In this document: piece after piece, positions 45,660 to 54,858 of the stretch
Position numbering within the stretch: the first letter of the stretch is position 1
How the letters are laid out: each line of letters starts with the position of its first letter
DNA from: an uncultured Draconibacterium sp.
GTDB taxonomy: Bacteria > Bacteroidota > Bacteroidia > Bacteroidales > Prolixibacteraceae
Reading direction: 5' to 3'
Length of the DNA: 64,000 nucleotides
Assembly (NCBI RefSeq): GCF_963677575.1
Contig: NZ_OY782038.1
Location: forward strand, 372,001 to 436,000
Notes under the pieces: model-generated
Seen by the model: only the letters and a program-made list of their open reading frames with translations
What the model was told of the DNA's origin: nothing
Databases searched by the model: none
Program-made: the position numbers and the translations under genes

Positions 45660-46429
45660 TTCAAATCATTAATATTAAACACCGGACCGTCAGTACACAC
45701 ACATTGGTTTCCTTTGTTTGTGGGCTCAATACAGCACAAACACACACCAAAACCACAAGCCATAAGGTTCTCAAGCGATACTTCGCAAAATACATTGGCA
45801 GTTTTTGCCTCTTTTGCAATGGCTCGCATCATACCATCCGGACCACAGGCATATATTTTACTGTATGCATTTAAATTATTGGTAAATACCGAATGCTGCG
45901 TTACAAAACCCTTCTCACCAAATGAGCCGTCTTCTGATGCATAATGTAAATTCGCATACTTTTTATAGTCATCTACATTTATGTGATCTTCTTTTGATCG
46001 TGCTCCCAGTAAAATGTCAACATTCTCCACCGGTAAACCCGATTCTTTGGCTAAGAACAACATTGGCGCAACTCCACTTCCACCACCAATTAGCAATATC
46101 TTATCTTCTGCCGACGGATACGTAAAGGTTTTTCCAAGTGGATAAACCATGCTGAGCTTACTTCCAACTTTGATCTCTGTAAGTTTACGCGATCCTCTCC
46201 CCAGTATTTTAACTATCATCGAGATCACGTTATTCTCGTAATTCACTTCAAATACCGAAAAAGGCCGGCGAAGAAATATCTCTTCGGCTTCCTTTATTTC
46301 AATATTTACAAATTGTCCTGGTTTTATCTCCGGAAGTTCGGTATCCGACTGAACTTTGATAAGAAAGTTTGTAGCGTTTAGCGCACTATTTTCAATTACG
46401 TTGAATTCTTTAACAAACTTTTTTGGCAT
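45653..46429 (-). CDS. pyrK: Dihydroorotate dehydrogenase electron transfer subunit
   Basis: 258 residues. The FAD-binding ferredoxin-reductase domain has FLRRPFSVFEV. The NAD-binding domain has LLIGGGSGVAPML, and the C-terminal [2Fe-2S] cysteine set lies in ENLMACGFGVCLCC...QCVCTDGP. It passes electrons from PyrD to NAD+. A -7-like TATCTTTG lies at 46447-46454, 17 bp before the ATG, and may be its own promoter. Confidence 0.95.
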   Translation of the reverse strand: MPKKFVKEFNVIENSALNATNFLIKVQSDTELPEIKPGQFVNIEIKEAEEIFLRRPFSVFEVNYENNVISMIVKILGRGSRKLTEIKVGSKLSMVYPLGKTFTYPSAEDKILLIGGGSGVAPMLFLAKESGLPVENVDILLGARSKEDHINVDDYKKYANLHYASEDGSFGEKGFVTQHSVFTNNLNAYSKIYACGPDGMMRAIAKEAKTANVFCEVSLENLMACGFGVCLCCIEPTNKGNQCVCTDGPVFNINDLKW

Positions 46430-46491
46430 GTATTCTGATTTTGCCGCAAAGATAATAGAATAATTATTGATTTTAGCTTGAAGATTTTACA

Positions 46492-46569
46492 CAAAAAGAA
46501 AAGACCGTTGAATAACGGCCTTCTATGTAATATTTAAATTAGGTAAAAAATAAGGGTCTTTGTTTATGT
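46492..46569 (-). ncRNA. Candidate small RNA (or pyrK leader) with promoter and terminator
   Basis: Minus strand: TTTG (46602-46605), 19 bp, TACATTTG (46575-46582) is a full-consensus Bacteroidota promoter. About 75 nt later an intrinsic terminator follows, AAGGCCGTT-ATTC-AACGGTCTTTTCTTTTT (46492-46522). No open frame lies between. The unit would make an RNA of about 75-80 nt. Alternatively it is a prematurely terminated leader of pyrK, whose ATG is 60 nt beyond the terminator. Confidence 0.4.
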
Positions 46570-46582
46570 GTGTACAAATGTA

Positions 46583-46941
46583 TTAATAAAATTTACATTT
46601 CCAAAGTAATATTTTACTTTTTTACTATTGAATATATTTCATAAAGACAGACTCCTATAAACCAGAAATGGCCACTATTTCTAGTGGCCAAGCGACTTCT
46701 GGATTTATCAACTTAAATTGGGTTTGTAAATTGAATCTATATTGTTTTAATCATCCTGTCGTATTATCTTTTTCTTTTGTTATTACAAATATGCAGACTT
46801 GTTTTTACATATGCAAACACTTGGTGATTTATTTTTGTAAATTATTTTACATTTATGCTTATCTATCTAAGATCGAAGATTTTACAAATGTCACATATGT
46901 GAATTATTTTTGTATATAACTTATAAAATACAACCAAACAA
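46583..46941. other. A+T-rich intergenic DNA with one strong dyad
   Basis: About 360 bp. GGCCACT-ATTTCT-AGTGGCC is a perfect 7-bp-arm inverted repeat at 46670-46689. Motifs of the type ACAAATGT / ACATATGT recur (near 46806, 46888, 46895). The one open frame on the plus strand has no protein-like composition and is not called. Confidence 0.35.
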
Positions 46942-46975
46942 AAGAGGGCCGTATAAATACAGCCCTCTTTGTTAC
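46942..46975 (-). terminator. Terminator downstream of the XRE regulator
   Basis: Minus strand: AAAGAGGGC-TGTATTTATACG-GCCCTCTTTTG. It lies about 190 bp beyond the regulator stop, leaving a long 3' region (46976-47160) without a gene. Confidence 0.75.
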
Positions 46976-47160
46976 TCTGGTTTAACCACCGTTTGGAGGT
47001 CAAATACCTTTGGTAAAACGATTACAATTCTCTACAACATATAATATACAAATGTTTTTATTCTTATTTATCTTGATATTCTCAGTTTTGTCCATCTAAT
47101 AAAAAACTGACTATAAGAATTTGTTTCAGTCCTCTTTTTACACATTACAAGTTTATTCGT

Positions 47161-47577
47161 TTAGCGCTGCTTATATATATTAAATGTACCATCACGATAT
47201 ATAATAACCATTTTATCTATCTCACTATTTGAAACAGACACTGGTCCTTCATTATTCTCTACAGAAATAACATTCTTCTTTGTTGGTTTCTCAACCATAG
47301 GCTGCTGATTAATCGATTCTTCAACTATTGGCAGCTTTTGTTGTGGACTTTTACCTACTGATATTTGTCCACTAAACATGTCCCCCTCACCGGTAAGTAG
47401 CCAGCGAGCGTTTAAATCCGGGAATTCCAATAGTAACTTCTCTATGAATGAAGCACCAGGTTTATTTCTGCCATTAAGAATATGTGAGATATTAGATCGT
47501 TGCACATCCAGAACTGCAGCCAGTTCACCGGCTGAGATTCCTTTTGCTTCGATAAAATTTTTAATTCGGTCTTTCAT
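47161..47577 (-). CDS. XRE-family helix-turn-helix transcriptional regulator
   Basis: 138 residues. The N-terminal HTH_3 domain (residues ~3-60) has ISAGELAAVLDVQRSNISHILNGRNKPG. The middle is polar and probably disordered, and the C-terminus is short (IDKMVIIYRDGTFNIYKQ). No peptidase domain, so it is not LexA-like. Such repressors are common in Bacteroidota chromosomes. Its promoter carries a palindrome between the -33 and -7 elements, suggesting autorepression. Confidence 0.85.
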   Translation of the reverse strand: MKDRIKNFIEAKGISAGELAAVLDVQRSNISHILNGRNKPGASFIEKLLLEFPDLNARWLLTGEGDMFSGQISVGKSPQQKLPIVEESINQQPMVEKPTKKNVISVENNEGPVSVSNSEIDKMVIIYRDGTFNIYKQR

Positions 47578-47643
47578 TTTTTAAGGTGTGTTGTAAAGAT
47601 ACATTTGTCATGCGTCCAACAGACTTCGTGTATACTTTAACAA

Positions 47644-47674
47644 CAAATGTAAATATTCTTTTCGAATATAACAA
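47644..47674 (-). promoter_or_regulatory. Promoter of the XRE regulator with embedded operator
   Basis: Minus strand: TTG (47672-47674), 20 bp, TACATTTG (47644-47651). The spacer is occupied by the inverted repeat ATATTC-TTTTC-GAATAT (47653-47669). A repressor bound there would block RNA polymerase. Confidence 0.55.
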
Positions 47675-48554
47675 CTACTTTATAATAATTGCATATACAA
47701 AGCTGACTATATTTTTTTCATAAAATACGCAATATAGGGCTTTATATAAAGCATATATATATCTAGTATATAGCTTTTTAAAACTTATTTTAACTACAAG
47801 AACCCTTTAAAACTTCATTGTTGTGTATTTGTTTCAAATTACACTTTATGTGAAATTCATATCGAGCTGATATTGTGATATATAAGAATATTTTTGTGAC
47901 ATGTATATTTATGCATTGTAAACAATAGTGGAAATTTTCTACTTTGTATAATTTAGCTTTATATATTTAAACACTCCCCATTAAATGGTTACATATGCAT
48001 AAATACGATGAAATGCCAATTCAAATTTTCAAACTCGATTTGGATAATCGAATCGTAATAAGGAAACATATGTAATCACCGGCAATATCAAGCCGATATA
48101 ATTTTTGTACACATTTCTATTATTATCGATTTTACATTCCTATCAACTCGCGAAAGTCATTTATTAATTTTACAAGAGTACACTAAAGTCATATAACATT
48201 ATTATCCGGATTTAAATATCGATCAGTGACAAGTAATACTTCAAACTGCTGCATGACTAAATTTTGATTTTCAATTCCGAAAGATCGATAATCCTCCTGT
48301 CCTTTCCATTTTTGTATTTTTGTGGGAAATGCTTTAACTATTTACAATTACACGTTAATGGAAAACTGGCGAATTCTCCAAAGCTTAAAAACAGCTATAT
48401 TATAATGTAATCTGCAATATTTTAATCACTTAGCACAAAAATGAATAAATTGATTATGCTAACCAATTAGAGAAAATGAGGCTGAATTTGGAATTTTATT
48501 ACTTTTTTACCTTAAAAGTGGAAATTTCGTTGTTCCGCTTATTCTTGAATTTCT
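47675..48554. other. Long A+T-rich intergenic region
   Basis: About 880 bp without a credible gene. The composition is very A+T rich with many TATATA and ACATATG segments (for example near 47744-47775, 47990 and 48067). It separates the XRE regulator gene from the 3' end of the large surface protein gene. No terminator, tRNA or repeat array could be defined. Confidence 0.4.
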
Positions 48555-51437
48555 TTACAACGAATTAAAATCAACAGACAACAAGAAATCGAAACCAACA
48601 TCCTCCAGCTCTTTGAGGTAGGAAGCTCTAACTCCTATTTTTACAGGAGCATAAAACCGAAAGAAATTAACATCGCCTAATAACTCGACACCATACGATG
48701 ATATATCAACATTAAATTTTGTAGGAACATCTGCGCCATGGTAACTTCCTTGCAGATTCGCATAATCAGCAAATAAGGTTGCACTTATCCTACGCACATA
48801 TGTAAGTCCACCAATGCTTAAATCGGGATTAATAAGTGGTAGTGCATAATTTAGCGATAAGGATTGCAGTTGTTCGGTTTCTATTTTTGTCCATCCCCGG
48901 GGAAAACGGATCGCATCAGAAACCCCAAAAAGATTACCGGAACTCTTATCTTGCAAACCTCCATACAAACGAATGCCATGATTTTTCATAAGGACAGGAA
49001 CGTAAATAGTAGCGGCTGCAGCAGCTAACTGTCCCATTTCGCTTGACTGCCATGGCGAATGATGAAAATTCCCTTCTAAAGCAAATCCAAAATTCGGATA
49101 AATATCCTGGTGGCTTCTGCGAAGAAGCTGATAAAAGTACAAACGGTATGACAACGACTGATAATTTCCGGCGTTAAATTCATCCGGCGTTGATTGTTCT
49201 TTTCCGTAACGCGCCAACTGGTAATCAACTTCGGGTTGAAAGAAACGTGTATATGCTCCTCGTGATAAATTAAAAGGAATACGCATATTGGCGCTAAAGG
49301 TCGTTTGATTCCATTTATAATCCTGGAGTGTGGTGTCTCGGCTAACTACCTGGTTGTTCTCGTCGTGGTATTCTCTGATCAACCAATATTGAGAAGCTCG
49401 TTTTCCTCCGGTAACTTCCAAGTCAAAAACGGGGAACCAGCCTTTGTATGTGTACCTTCCATAAAAATGGCCTGTTTTTTCGCTGGTATCCCATTTATAC
49501 CCCAGAGTTGTAAATGCGGTTCCCAACTTATTTTGTGACATTAAACTAACGCCGGGCAAAAACTCATAATTATCGGGATCGACAAAAACAGGTGCCCAAC
49601 TATGAAAGTTCAACAAATGTTTTGCTTTACTATAACCCTCTGATGCAAAAAGCTTTGTGCTATCGACACGCGTAAAATCTACAACACCGGGTTCTTGCCG
49701 TTGCATGGAATTTGCAAGTGGCCAGCTGCCGGGAGTAAGGTCTGCCAACGGCACATTATTTTCAGGTTGAAATTCGATAATACGAAAACCATCTCCGGTG
49801 TAGTCGCTAAGTGCAATTGTTCCGTTTTTTTGGATGGCCGGATAAGCCACATCAAAACGTGGTTCATAGATTTGTTCAATTTCAGAAGTGATTAAGTTGT
49901 ACAGATACAGCGCATTTTTACCCGAATAGCTGCTAATAAAATACAGGTTGTTGCCCGATATCTTCAACTGTTTTATCTCTCCCAATTCTGTTCCCGGAAG
50001 AAAAGTCTGTTCATTATTTTGTAAATTAACTTTAGCAATTCGTTTACCTTTCTCATCCAACAGCACATAAGTTAATTCGTGCTGATTAAGCCAAACCGGC
50101 GAAAAGAAAAAATTGTTATTCTCAGTCTGGAAGCGATATTTCATTTTTCCGCTCGAGATATCATAAACCGTTAAATAATTAGCACTGGAAAAATCGGTTT
50201 CAACAACTGCCACCTCTTTTAAATCGGGCGAAAGAACAGGAGCAAAAGCCTTAAATTCAGGAGCAACAGAATACATTTTTTTTGTATCTGCATTGAATAT
50301 CCGTATTCGCGAAAGTCCACTGTGCGACCAGCGAACATCGGGGACCTTTTCTGCCCAAACGATCCATTCTCCCCTGAAACTTACCGACTCTTCAAAAATA
50401 GATCCCGGTGTAATCAACTTTGTTTCGATACCGGTTTTTGTATTGATCTTAACAAAAGAAGGCACCACATCAAGACCGGTTTTGTAGGCAATCAGTTCAT
50501 CATCGTTAAGCCAGTGTTTGTACAAATAATTGGTATACGTTTTATTTTTTGCCGAAACCTGAGTTGATGACACATCTTCAAACTCTGCATCGGCATTTTT
50601 CCACTCAGTTGCCAAACTGTCGAATATCGATTCGTAAAGCTGCACTTTACCCAATCCGGTTTCCAGCTTTAGCGCTTTATTAAAAGGTGTTATAGAAAAG
50701 GGTTTCGTCCCCACTCTTTTCACGGCCTTTTCCCAGATAGCACTTCCGTACCGTTCTCTTGAATTCGCCACTAAATAATACCCCAGTTGATAGTGATTGG
50801 GAACGTAATCTTTGAAAGATCCGAGGTAAGCTTTATCGTACGAAAATGTTTTGTTGTCGACTACCTGCGCCTGATGTTCCATCAAAAATGAAGGGAAACG
50901 TCCACGCCCGTATTTGCCCAGTGCAGTTTCGGTTACCACCGCATCGCCTTCAATAAACCACCACGGAAGATAAGCTCCAAATAACAAAGCAGTTCCCTGT
51001 TCACCTAAAATAATCTTAATGATTTTAGGTAATTCTGCATTCAATTTATCTATTTGCACAACATGTCGGAATTCGTGCAAAGCCAACTGTTCCAGCCAGT
51101 CTTGCGGGTAAATTGCCTGATGTGGCGTGGTATAAAACTCCGAGCGCTTGGGAGCATAGGCCACCAAACCATTCGACTGCACCGTTTGTGTATGAAGAAT
51201 TACCGATATATTACCCGGCTTGTATTTCAACGAATAGCTTCCAAAATCGTAAACCAGTTCCAGCTTTTGAGCCAGAACCTGTGCCTGGTCTTCGTAATAA
51301 TCGGGATATATCAGTTGAAAATTAGTGGTATTAATTTGCCGCCATTTCAGCGATGCCGGATCCTGCCCCGTATCGAAATACTGAGCATGAACAACAAAAG
51401 TTGTGAATACAAGAAGTAATAAAAGTAGTTTCTTCAT
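48555..51437 (-). CDS. Peptidase-MA-like / TolB beta-propeller / outer-membrane barrel fusion protein
   Basis: 960 residues from ATG at 51437 (MKKLLLLLLVFTTFVVHAQ, a signal peptide); the ORF's earlier ATG adds 18 residues before it. Residues ~20-290 form a gluzincin-like metallopeptidase domain with ALHEFRHVVQ (HExxH) and a downstream Glu in FIEGDAVVTETALGKYG. Residues ~300-600 show WD/TolB-type propeller repeats (VLSPDLKEVAVVETD, FFSPVWLNQHELTYV). The last ~330 residues look like an outer-membrane beta-barrel. The role is unknown; a surface-anchored peptidase is inferred. Confidence 0.75.
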   Translation of the reverse strand: MKKLLLLLLVFTTFVVHAQYFDTGQDPASLKWRQINTTNFQLIYPDYYEDQAQVLAQKLELVYDFGSYSLKYKPGNISVILHTQTVQSNGLVAYAPKRSEFYTTPHQAIYPQDWLEQLALHEFRHVVQIDKLNAELPKIIKIILGEQGTALLFGAYLPWWFIEGDAVVTETALGKYGRGRFPSFLMEHQAQVVDNKTFSYDKAYLGSFKDYVPNHYQLGYYLVANSRERYGSAIWEKAVKRVGTKPFSITPFNKALKLETGLGKVQLYESIFDSLATEWKNADAEFEDVSSTQVSAKNKTYTNYLYKHWLNDDELIAYKTGLDVVPSFVKINTKTGIETKLITPGSIFEESVSFRGEWIVWAEKVPDVRWSHSGLSRIRIFNADTKKMYSVAPEFKAFAPVLSPDLKEVAVVETDFSSANYLTVYDISSGKMKYRFQTENNNFFFSPVWLNQHELTYVLLDEKGKRIAKVNLQNNEQTFLPGTELGEIKQLKISGNNLYFISSYSGKNALYLYNLITSEIEQIYEPRFDVAYPAIQKNGTIALSDYTGDGFRIIEFQPENNVPLADLTPGSWPLANSMQRQEPGVVDFTRVDSTKLFASEGYSKAKHLLNFHSWAPVFVDPDNYEFLPGVSLMSQNKLGTAFTTLGYKWDTSEKTGHFYGRYTYKGWFPVFDLEVTGGKRASQYWLIREYHDENNQVVSRDTTLQDYKWNQTTFSANMRIPFNLSRGAYTRFFQPEVDYQLARYGKEQSTPDEFNAGNYQSLSYRLYFYQLLRRSHQDIYPNFGFALEGNFHHSPWQSSEMGQLAAAAATIYVPVLMKNHGIRLYGGLQDKSSGNLFGVSDAIRFPRGWTKIETEQLQSLSLNYALPLINPDLSIGGLTYVRRISATLFADYANLQGSYHGADVPTKFNVDISSYGVELLGDVNFFRFYAPVKIGVRASYLKELEDVGFDFLLSVDFNSL

Positions 51438-51487
51438 TTTATCGATGGAAATGAAATGCCAAAATACACAAACGAAACTAGATAAAA

Positions 51488-51516
51488 ACAAAAAGCCCGG
51501 AAAAATCCGGGCTCCT
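51488..51516 (-). terminator. Hairpin upstream of the peptidase-MA-like gene
   Basis: AAAAAGCCCGG-AAAAAT-CCGGGCTCC, with a T-run when read on the minus strand. It probably ends the transcript of the minus-strand membrane protein gene at 51703-52416. Confidence 0.65.
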
Positions 51517-51702
51517 AAACTTGAACATGTTTTGTTTTTTATTGAAGTTATTTAAAATTAATTTGAAACCTACGGGCAACATTTTGACCCCATTGGCTTT
51601 AGCTAATTTTTCTTCCGTAGCTCAGCTATGCAAGAAAAATGGAGCTTCGCCACTGAGATCAATAAGTCACCCTCGACATTCCCCAATTAACTTCAAATAA
51701 CT

Positions 51703-52416
51703 TCATTCTTCTACTTCGTTAACTCCTAAAATCGGGATTGGATTTTCATCTTCTTTTTCTCCGGCAACCGATGCATAAAGTGTTGCAAATGCTGCATGAA
51801 TCCACATTATTGAAAAGATGATGCCGACAAAGAAGACAATAAATCCGGCAATAGCAATAAAGAATGATAATATTGCCATTCCGAAAATTGTCCAACCATG
51901 CCCGCGTGTCATTTGCCAGCTTTTTTCAACTGCTTTCATCGCATCCAGTTCTTTATCCATAACCAGGTATGGCACAAAAGCCAATCTACATGCGACAATA
52001 ATACCGGGTATAATTAGCATAAAAAAACCAATCATTGTAAGAGCTATAACAATTAGGTTCGCCAACACAATATTTAAATACTGTTTTTTAAATCCTTCAA
52101 ATAGTACTTTTAAATCGACTTCGTCATCTCTCATGGCATTTAAGAACAGCATTTTTTCACCGTACTTAATTATTGGCATAAATAGCACACCGTAAGCTAG
52201 TCCCAATAAAGCAAAAGGCAAAAGAAATAAACCAGGGCCAATCCAATCGTCTCCGTGCCAATCTCCTTTAAATCCGGCCGCAGGACCACTTAATAGTCCG
52301 ACAATTATTACGGCTACAAGAAGCGGCAGGAATGCTTTATCAAACATTTTTCTCCAACCGTAACTAAAACTTCCACCTGCCGATGGTCTCAATTCAAAAT
52401 ACTTTAAGCTTTCCAT
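51703..52416 (-). CDS. Integral membrane protein (DUF975-like, unassigned)
   Basis: 237 residues from ATG at 52416 (MESLKYFELRPSAGG); the longer frame to 52479 is basic, non-conserved-looking sequence. It has six hydrophobic segments. The helix-loop KELDAMKAVEKSWQMTRGHGWTIFGM resembles the signature of DUF975 and related membrane proteins (the A.kkSw.ltkg...f pattern). The function is unknown. It is divergent from the LuxR-type regulator, which may control it. Confidence 0.65.
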   Translation of the reverse strand: MESLKYFELRPSAGGSFSYGWRKMFDKAFLPLLVAVIIVGLLSGPAAGFKGDWHGDDWIGPGLFLLPFALLGLAYGVLFMPIIKYGEKMLFLNAMRDDEVDLKVLFEGFKKQYLNIVLANLIVIALTMIGFFMLIIPGIIVACRLAFVPYLVMDKELDAMKAVEKSWQMTRGHGWTIFGMAILSFFIAIAGFIVFFVGIIFSIMWIHAAFATLYASVAGEKEDENPIPILGVNEVEE

Positions 52417-52557
52417 TGTTTTTGTTTTTAATGTTTTTGTTTTCTGTTTTCCGAGTGGCACCTTTCGGCACCTGAACATTGTTTTTTGTAATTGTTATTC
52501 AAATCTACGGTATAGCTCAAAAAAATCCTTCCTACTAAAGTTGGATTTCGTTTTTTC

Positions 52558-52622
52558 ACTACTTTCGTAGTTAGCGCTGCACGGGCAAAGTGCGTAAAAT
52601 TGCAATGCACTACTTAAGTAGT
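52558..52622. promoter_or_regulatory. Repeated palindromes before the LuxR-type gene
   Basis: ACTACTTTCGTAGT (52558-52571) and ACTACTTAAGTAGT (52609-52622, a perfect 14-bp palindrome) share ACTAC-N4-GTAGT and are 51 bp apart. A weaker relative lies at 52531 (CTACTAAAGT). They sit between divergent genes, the second ending 4 bp before the ATG. They are probably operators of the regulator itself. Confidence 0.5.
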
Positions 52623-52626
52623 TTTT

Positions 52627-53574
52627 ATGTGGATTAAAATTTTAGCATACATCATTACATTTGTTATTTCTGCCGGAATTTCGGCTGTGGGAATACTGCT
52701 TGCTTACCAGCAATACCAGCAAAACAAGAAGCCAATTTTCACTACTTTACTGTATCAACAAATATTTCTTTTCTCCTTTCTTTTTTATGGAGTTTGGGGA
52801 AATATAAGTCTGCGGATGGTTATTGCCGATTTAAATATTGGTGATGCATTAAGTGCCAAGCTGGCCGTTTTTATACCCATTATTGGAATTCCGTTTATGG
52901 TGGTAAGTTGGTTTATGCTTTTAAAATTTGCCAATAATTGTAACGGGCGCCGACTAACAAAAACGTTTATTTTTAGCTTCTTTCCTACTTTTGTAGTGCT
53001 GGCTTTTGCACTGGTTTTCCTTATTCAAAAAGAACATATCCATGTCCCCGACAATGCTGATCTTTTTGTAGTACGGATTTTAGTGTTGTTAAACCTGGTC
53101 GTTTATTTGTTTTTTCTGCTACCCTTTTTCAGAAAAACAAAAGATGCAAGATTGTTAAAAGAAACCGGGCTCGATAAAAATTTGGTATTGATTATTTTTG
53201 CGGGCACCGTACTTTATTCCGGCGTGATGTTCTTTTTCAACTGGTTCGGATATATTTCTACCTGTATTGCTTTAATTATTTTGTTTGCGTGTAACCTGTT
53301 GCTTCCGGCAATTATTCGTTTTAAAAATCAAACAGCACCCGAAAATGAGAACATGGATTTTCAGTCGTTTTGTACTTTTTACGAAATATCGAAACGTGAA
53401 GCAGAAATCATTCAGGAAATTTGCAGCGGAAAATCAAACAAAGCAATTGCGGATAAATTGTTTATCACCTTACAAACGGTAAAAGACCATAATCATCGGA
53501 TCTACACAAAAACGGGGGTTAAAAGCAGAGTTCAACTGGCAAATCTGGTTCGCGAGAAAACCGGTGATAATTAA
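52627..53574 (+). CDS. Membrane-bound LuxR-type transcriptional regulator
   Basis: 315 residues. Seven hydrophobic segments fill residues ~1-235. A C-terminal LuxR/GerE helix-turn-helix follows (ISKREAEIIQEICSGKSNKAIADKLFITLQTVKDHNHRIYTKTGV). A 7TM sensor fused to a LuxR HTH implies regulation from the membrane. No ligand domain is recognised. Convergent with the TPR gene, 15 bp apart. Confidence 0.85.
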   Translation: MWIKILAYIITFVISAGISAVGILLAYQQYQQNKKPIFTTLLYQQIFLFSFLFYGVWGNISLRMVIADLNIGDALSAKLAVFIPIIGIPFMVVSWFMLLKFANNCNGRRLTKTFIFSFFPTFVVLAFALVFLIQKEHIHVPDNADLFVVRILVLLNLVVYLFFLLPFFRKTKDARLLKETGLDKNLVLIIFAGTVLYSGVMFFFNWFGYISTCIALIILFACNLLLPAIIRFKNQTAPENENMDFQSFCTFYEISKREAEIIQEICSGKSNKAIADKLFITLQTVKDHNHRIYTKTGVKSRVQLANLVREKTGDN

Positions 53575-53589
53575 TGACGTCTCCTCTGG

Positions 53590-54840
53590 TTATTCATCAA
53601 AAAACAGATCCTCTTTTAATTTTTCAATACGTTCGAGCGCATAAATGGCATTCTTCGCAGCTTCACCCGATTCGGTCAAATAAATCCGGTAATAGTTCAT
53701 TGCCAGCGTTTTGTTCGAATTATACTCTTCGTAGGTAGTTGCAATTTCAAACAGCACTTCTGTTTTTCCCGGATTCAATTCGTAGGCTTTTTTTAAGGCT
53801 TCTACCGATTCTTTAAACTGACGTTGCTGACCGTACATTTGCCCCAGATGGTGATACATTTCCGGGACGTAACTAGGTACTGTTGCATCAATGGCAAAAG
53901 TCATCAGCTCAATGGCCTCCTCGTAATTTTTGAGTTTTCGGTTACACAAACTTTGGTAGTACATCACCAGAGGATCATTTGGGTTTAGCCGTTTTAAGTC
54001 ACCAAAAATTTCAAGTGCTTTTGCTTCTTGCCCGGCAAAATAGGTGCTTATTCCATAATTCATCAATGTCTCAAATGCCGGTTGTTTCTCCTGTTCCAGG
54101 TATTTTTCGAAATGTAACATCGCTGCATCATAGAGTTTTGTTTTATAAAAAAACATAGCCTTTTCAAACAACAAATCCTTGTCTGCCGGAAACTGAACAA
54201 GGCCGGAATCGATAGTAGTCATTATATTATTAGCTTCCTTTTTCCAGTTGTAACAATGGATTAGATTTATGTAAGTTCCATGATCACGTGGATTGGCCTC
54301 CAGCACTTCTTCGTAAAGATCGCGTGCCTCTTCGCGCTGAAAAACACGAAATGCACAATAAGCCAATTGCTTGTTCCAGTATACATTGGTCGAGTCCTTT
54401 TCATAAATTCCTGAAAAAACATTGTAGGCTGTTTTATAGTCATCCAGGTTAATATATACACGTCCGAGTTTGCCTGCAAGAGCCAGGTTATCGGGCTCAA
54501 CCTGCAAAGCTTTTTTGTAAAAGGCAATGGCATCCTGGTTATTTCCTAATATGGAAAAACACTCGGCTGTTTCTTCCAGCATTGCCATGTTATCAGGCTC
54601 AGTCTGAAGTCCGTTAAGAAATACCTGCAACGCTTTTTGATAATCCTGCATATTTTCATACACAATTCCTTGTTTCAGATATAACGCTGCATCGGGCGAT
54701 TTTTCTATTTGGTTATCAAGTTCAACCAGTGCTTGTTCGTAATTTTTATTTAGGATTAACACATCAATTTTACTCTGAGCATGAGAATAAACCGAAATAA
54801 AAATCAGTATGATGACAATGAGGCAAATATTGTTTTTCAT
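53590..54840 (-). CDS. Tetratricopeptide repeat protein, exported
   Basis: 416 residues with a signal peptide (ICLIVIILIFISVYSHAQ) and about ten consecutive TPR units (for example YQKALQVFLNGLQTEPDNMAM, NNQDAIAFYKKALQVEPDNLAL). TPR arrays are protein-interaction scaffolds. The gene lies 18 bp downstream of a small lipoprotein gene and closes the BlaI/BlaR1/TonB cluster, so it probably acts in the same envelope process. Confidence 0.85.
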   Translation of the reverse strand: MKNNICLIVIILIFISVYSHAQSKIDVLILNKNYEQALVELDNQIEKSPDAALYLKQGIVYENMQDYQKALQVFLNGLQTEPDNMAMLEETAECFSILGNNQDAIAFYKKALQVEPDNLALAGKLGRVYINLDDYKTAYNVFSGIYEKDSTNVYWNKQLAYCAFRVFQREEARDLYEEVLEANPRDHGTYINLIHCYNWKKEANNIMTTIDSGLVQFPADKDLLFEKAMFFYKTKLYDAAMLHFEKYLEQEKQPAFETLMNYGISTYFAGQEAKALEIFGDLKRLNPNDPLVMYYQSLCNRKLKNYEEAIELMTFAIDATVPSYVPEMYHHLGQMYGQQRQFKESVEALKKAYELNPGKTEVLFEIATTYEEYNSNKTLAMNYYRIYLTESGEAAKNAIYALERIEKLKEDLFFDE

Positions 54841-54858
54841 GGCTAATAAATTTGAAAC

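Noticed and set aside
46668..46919. 83-residue plus-strand frame
   Set aside because: It has A+T-driven composition (Phe, Tyr, Ile, Cys, Asn), contains the GGCCACT dyad at its start, and has no motif or supporting promoter.
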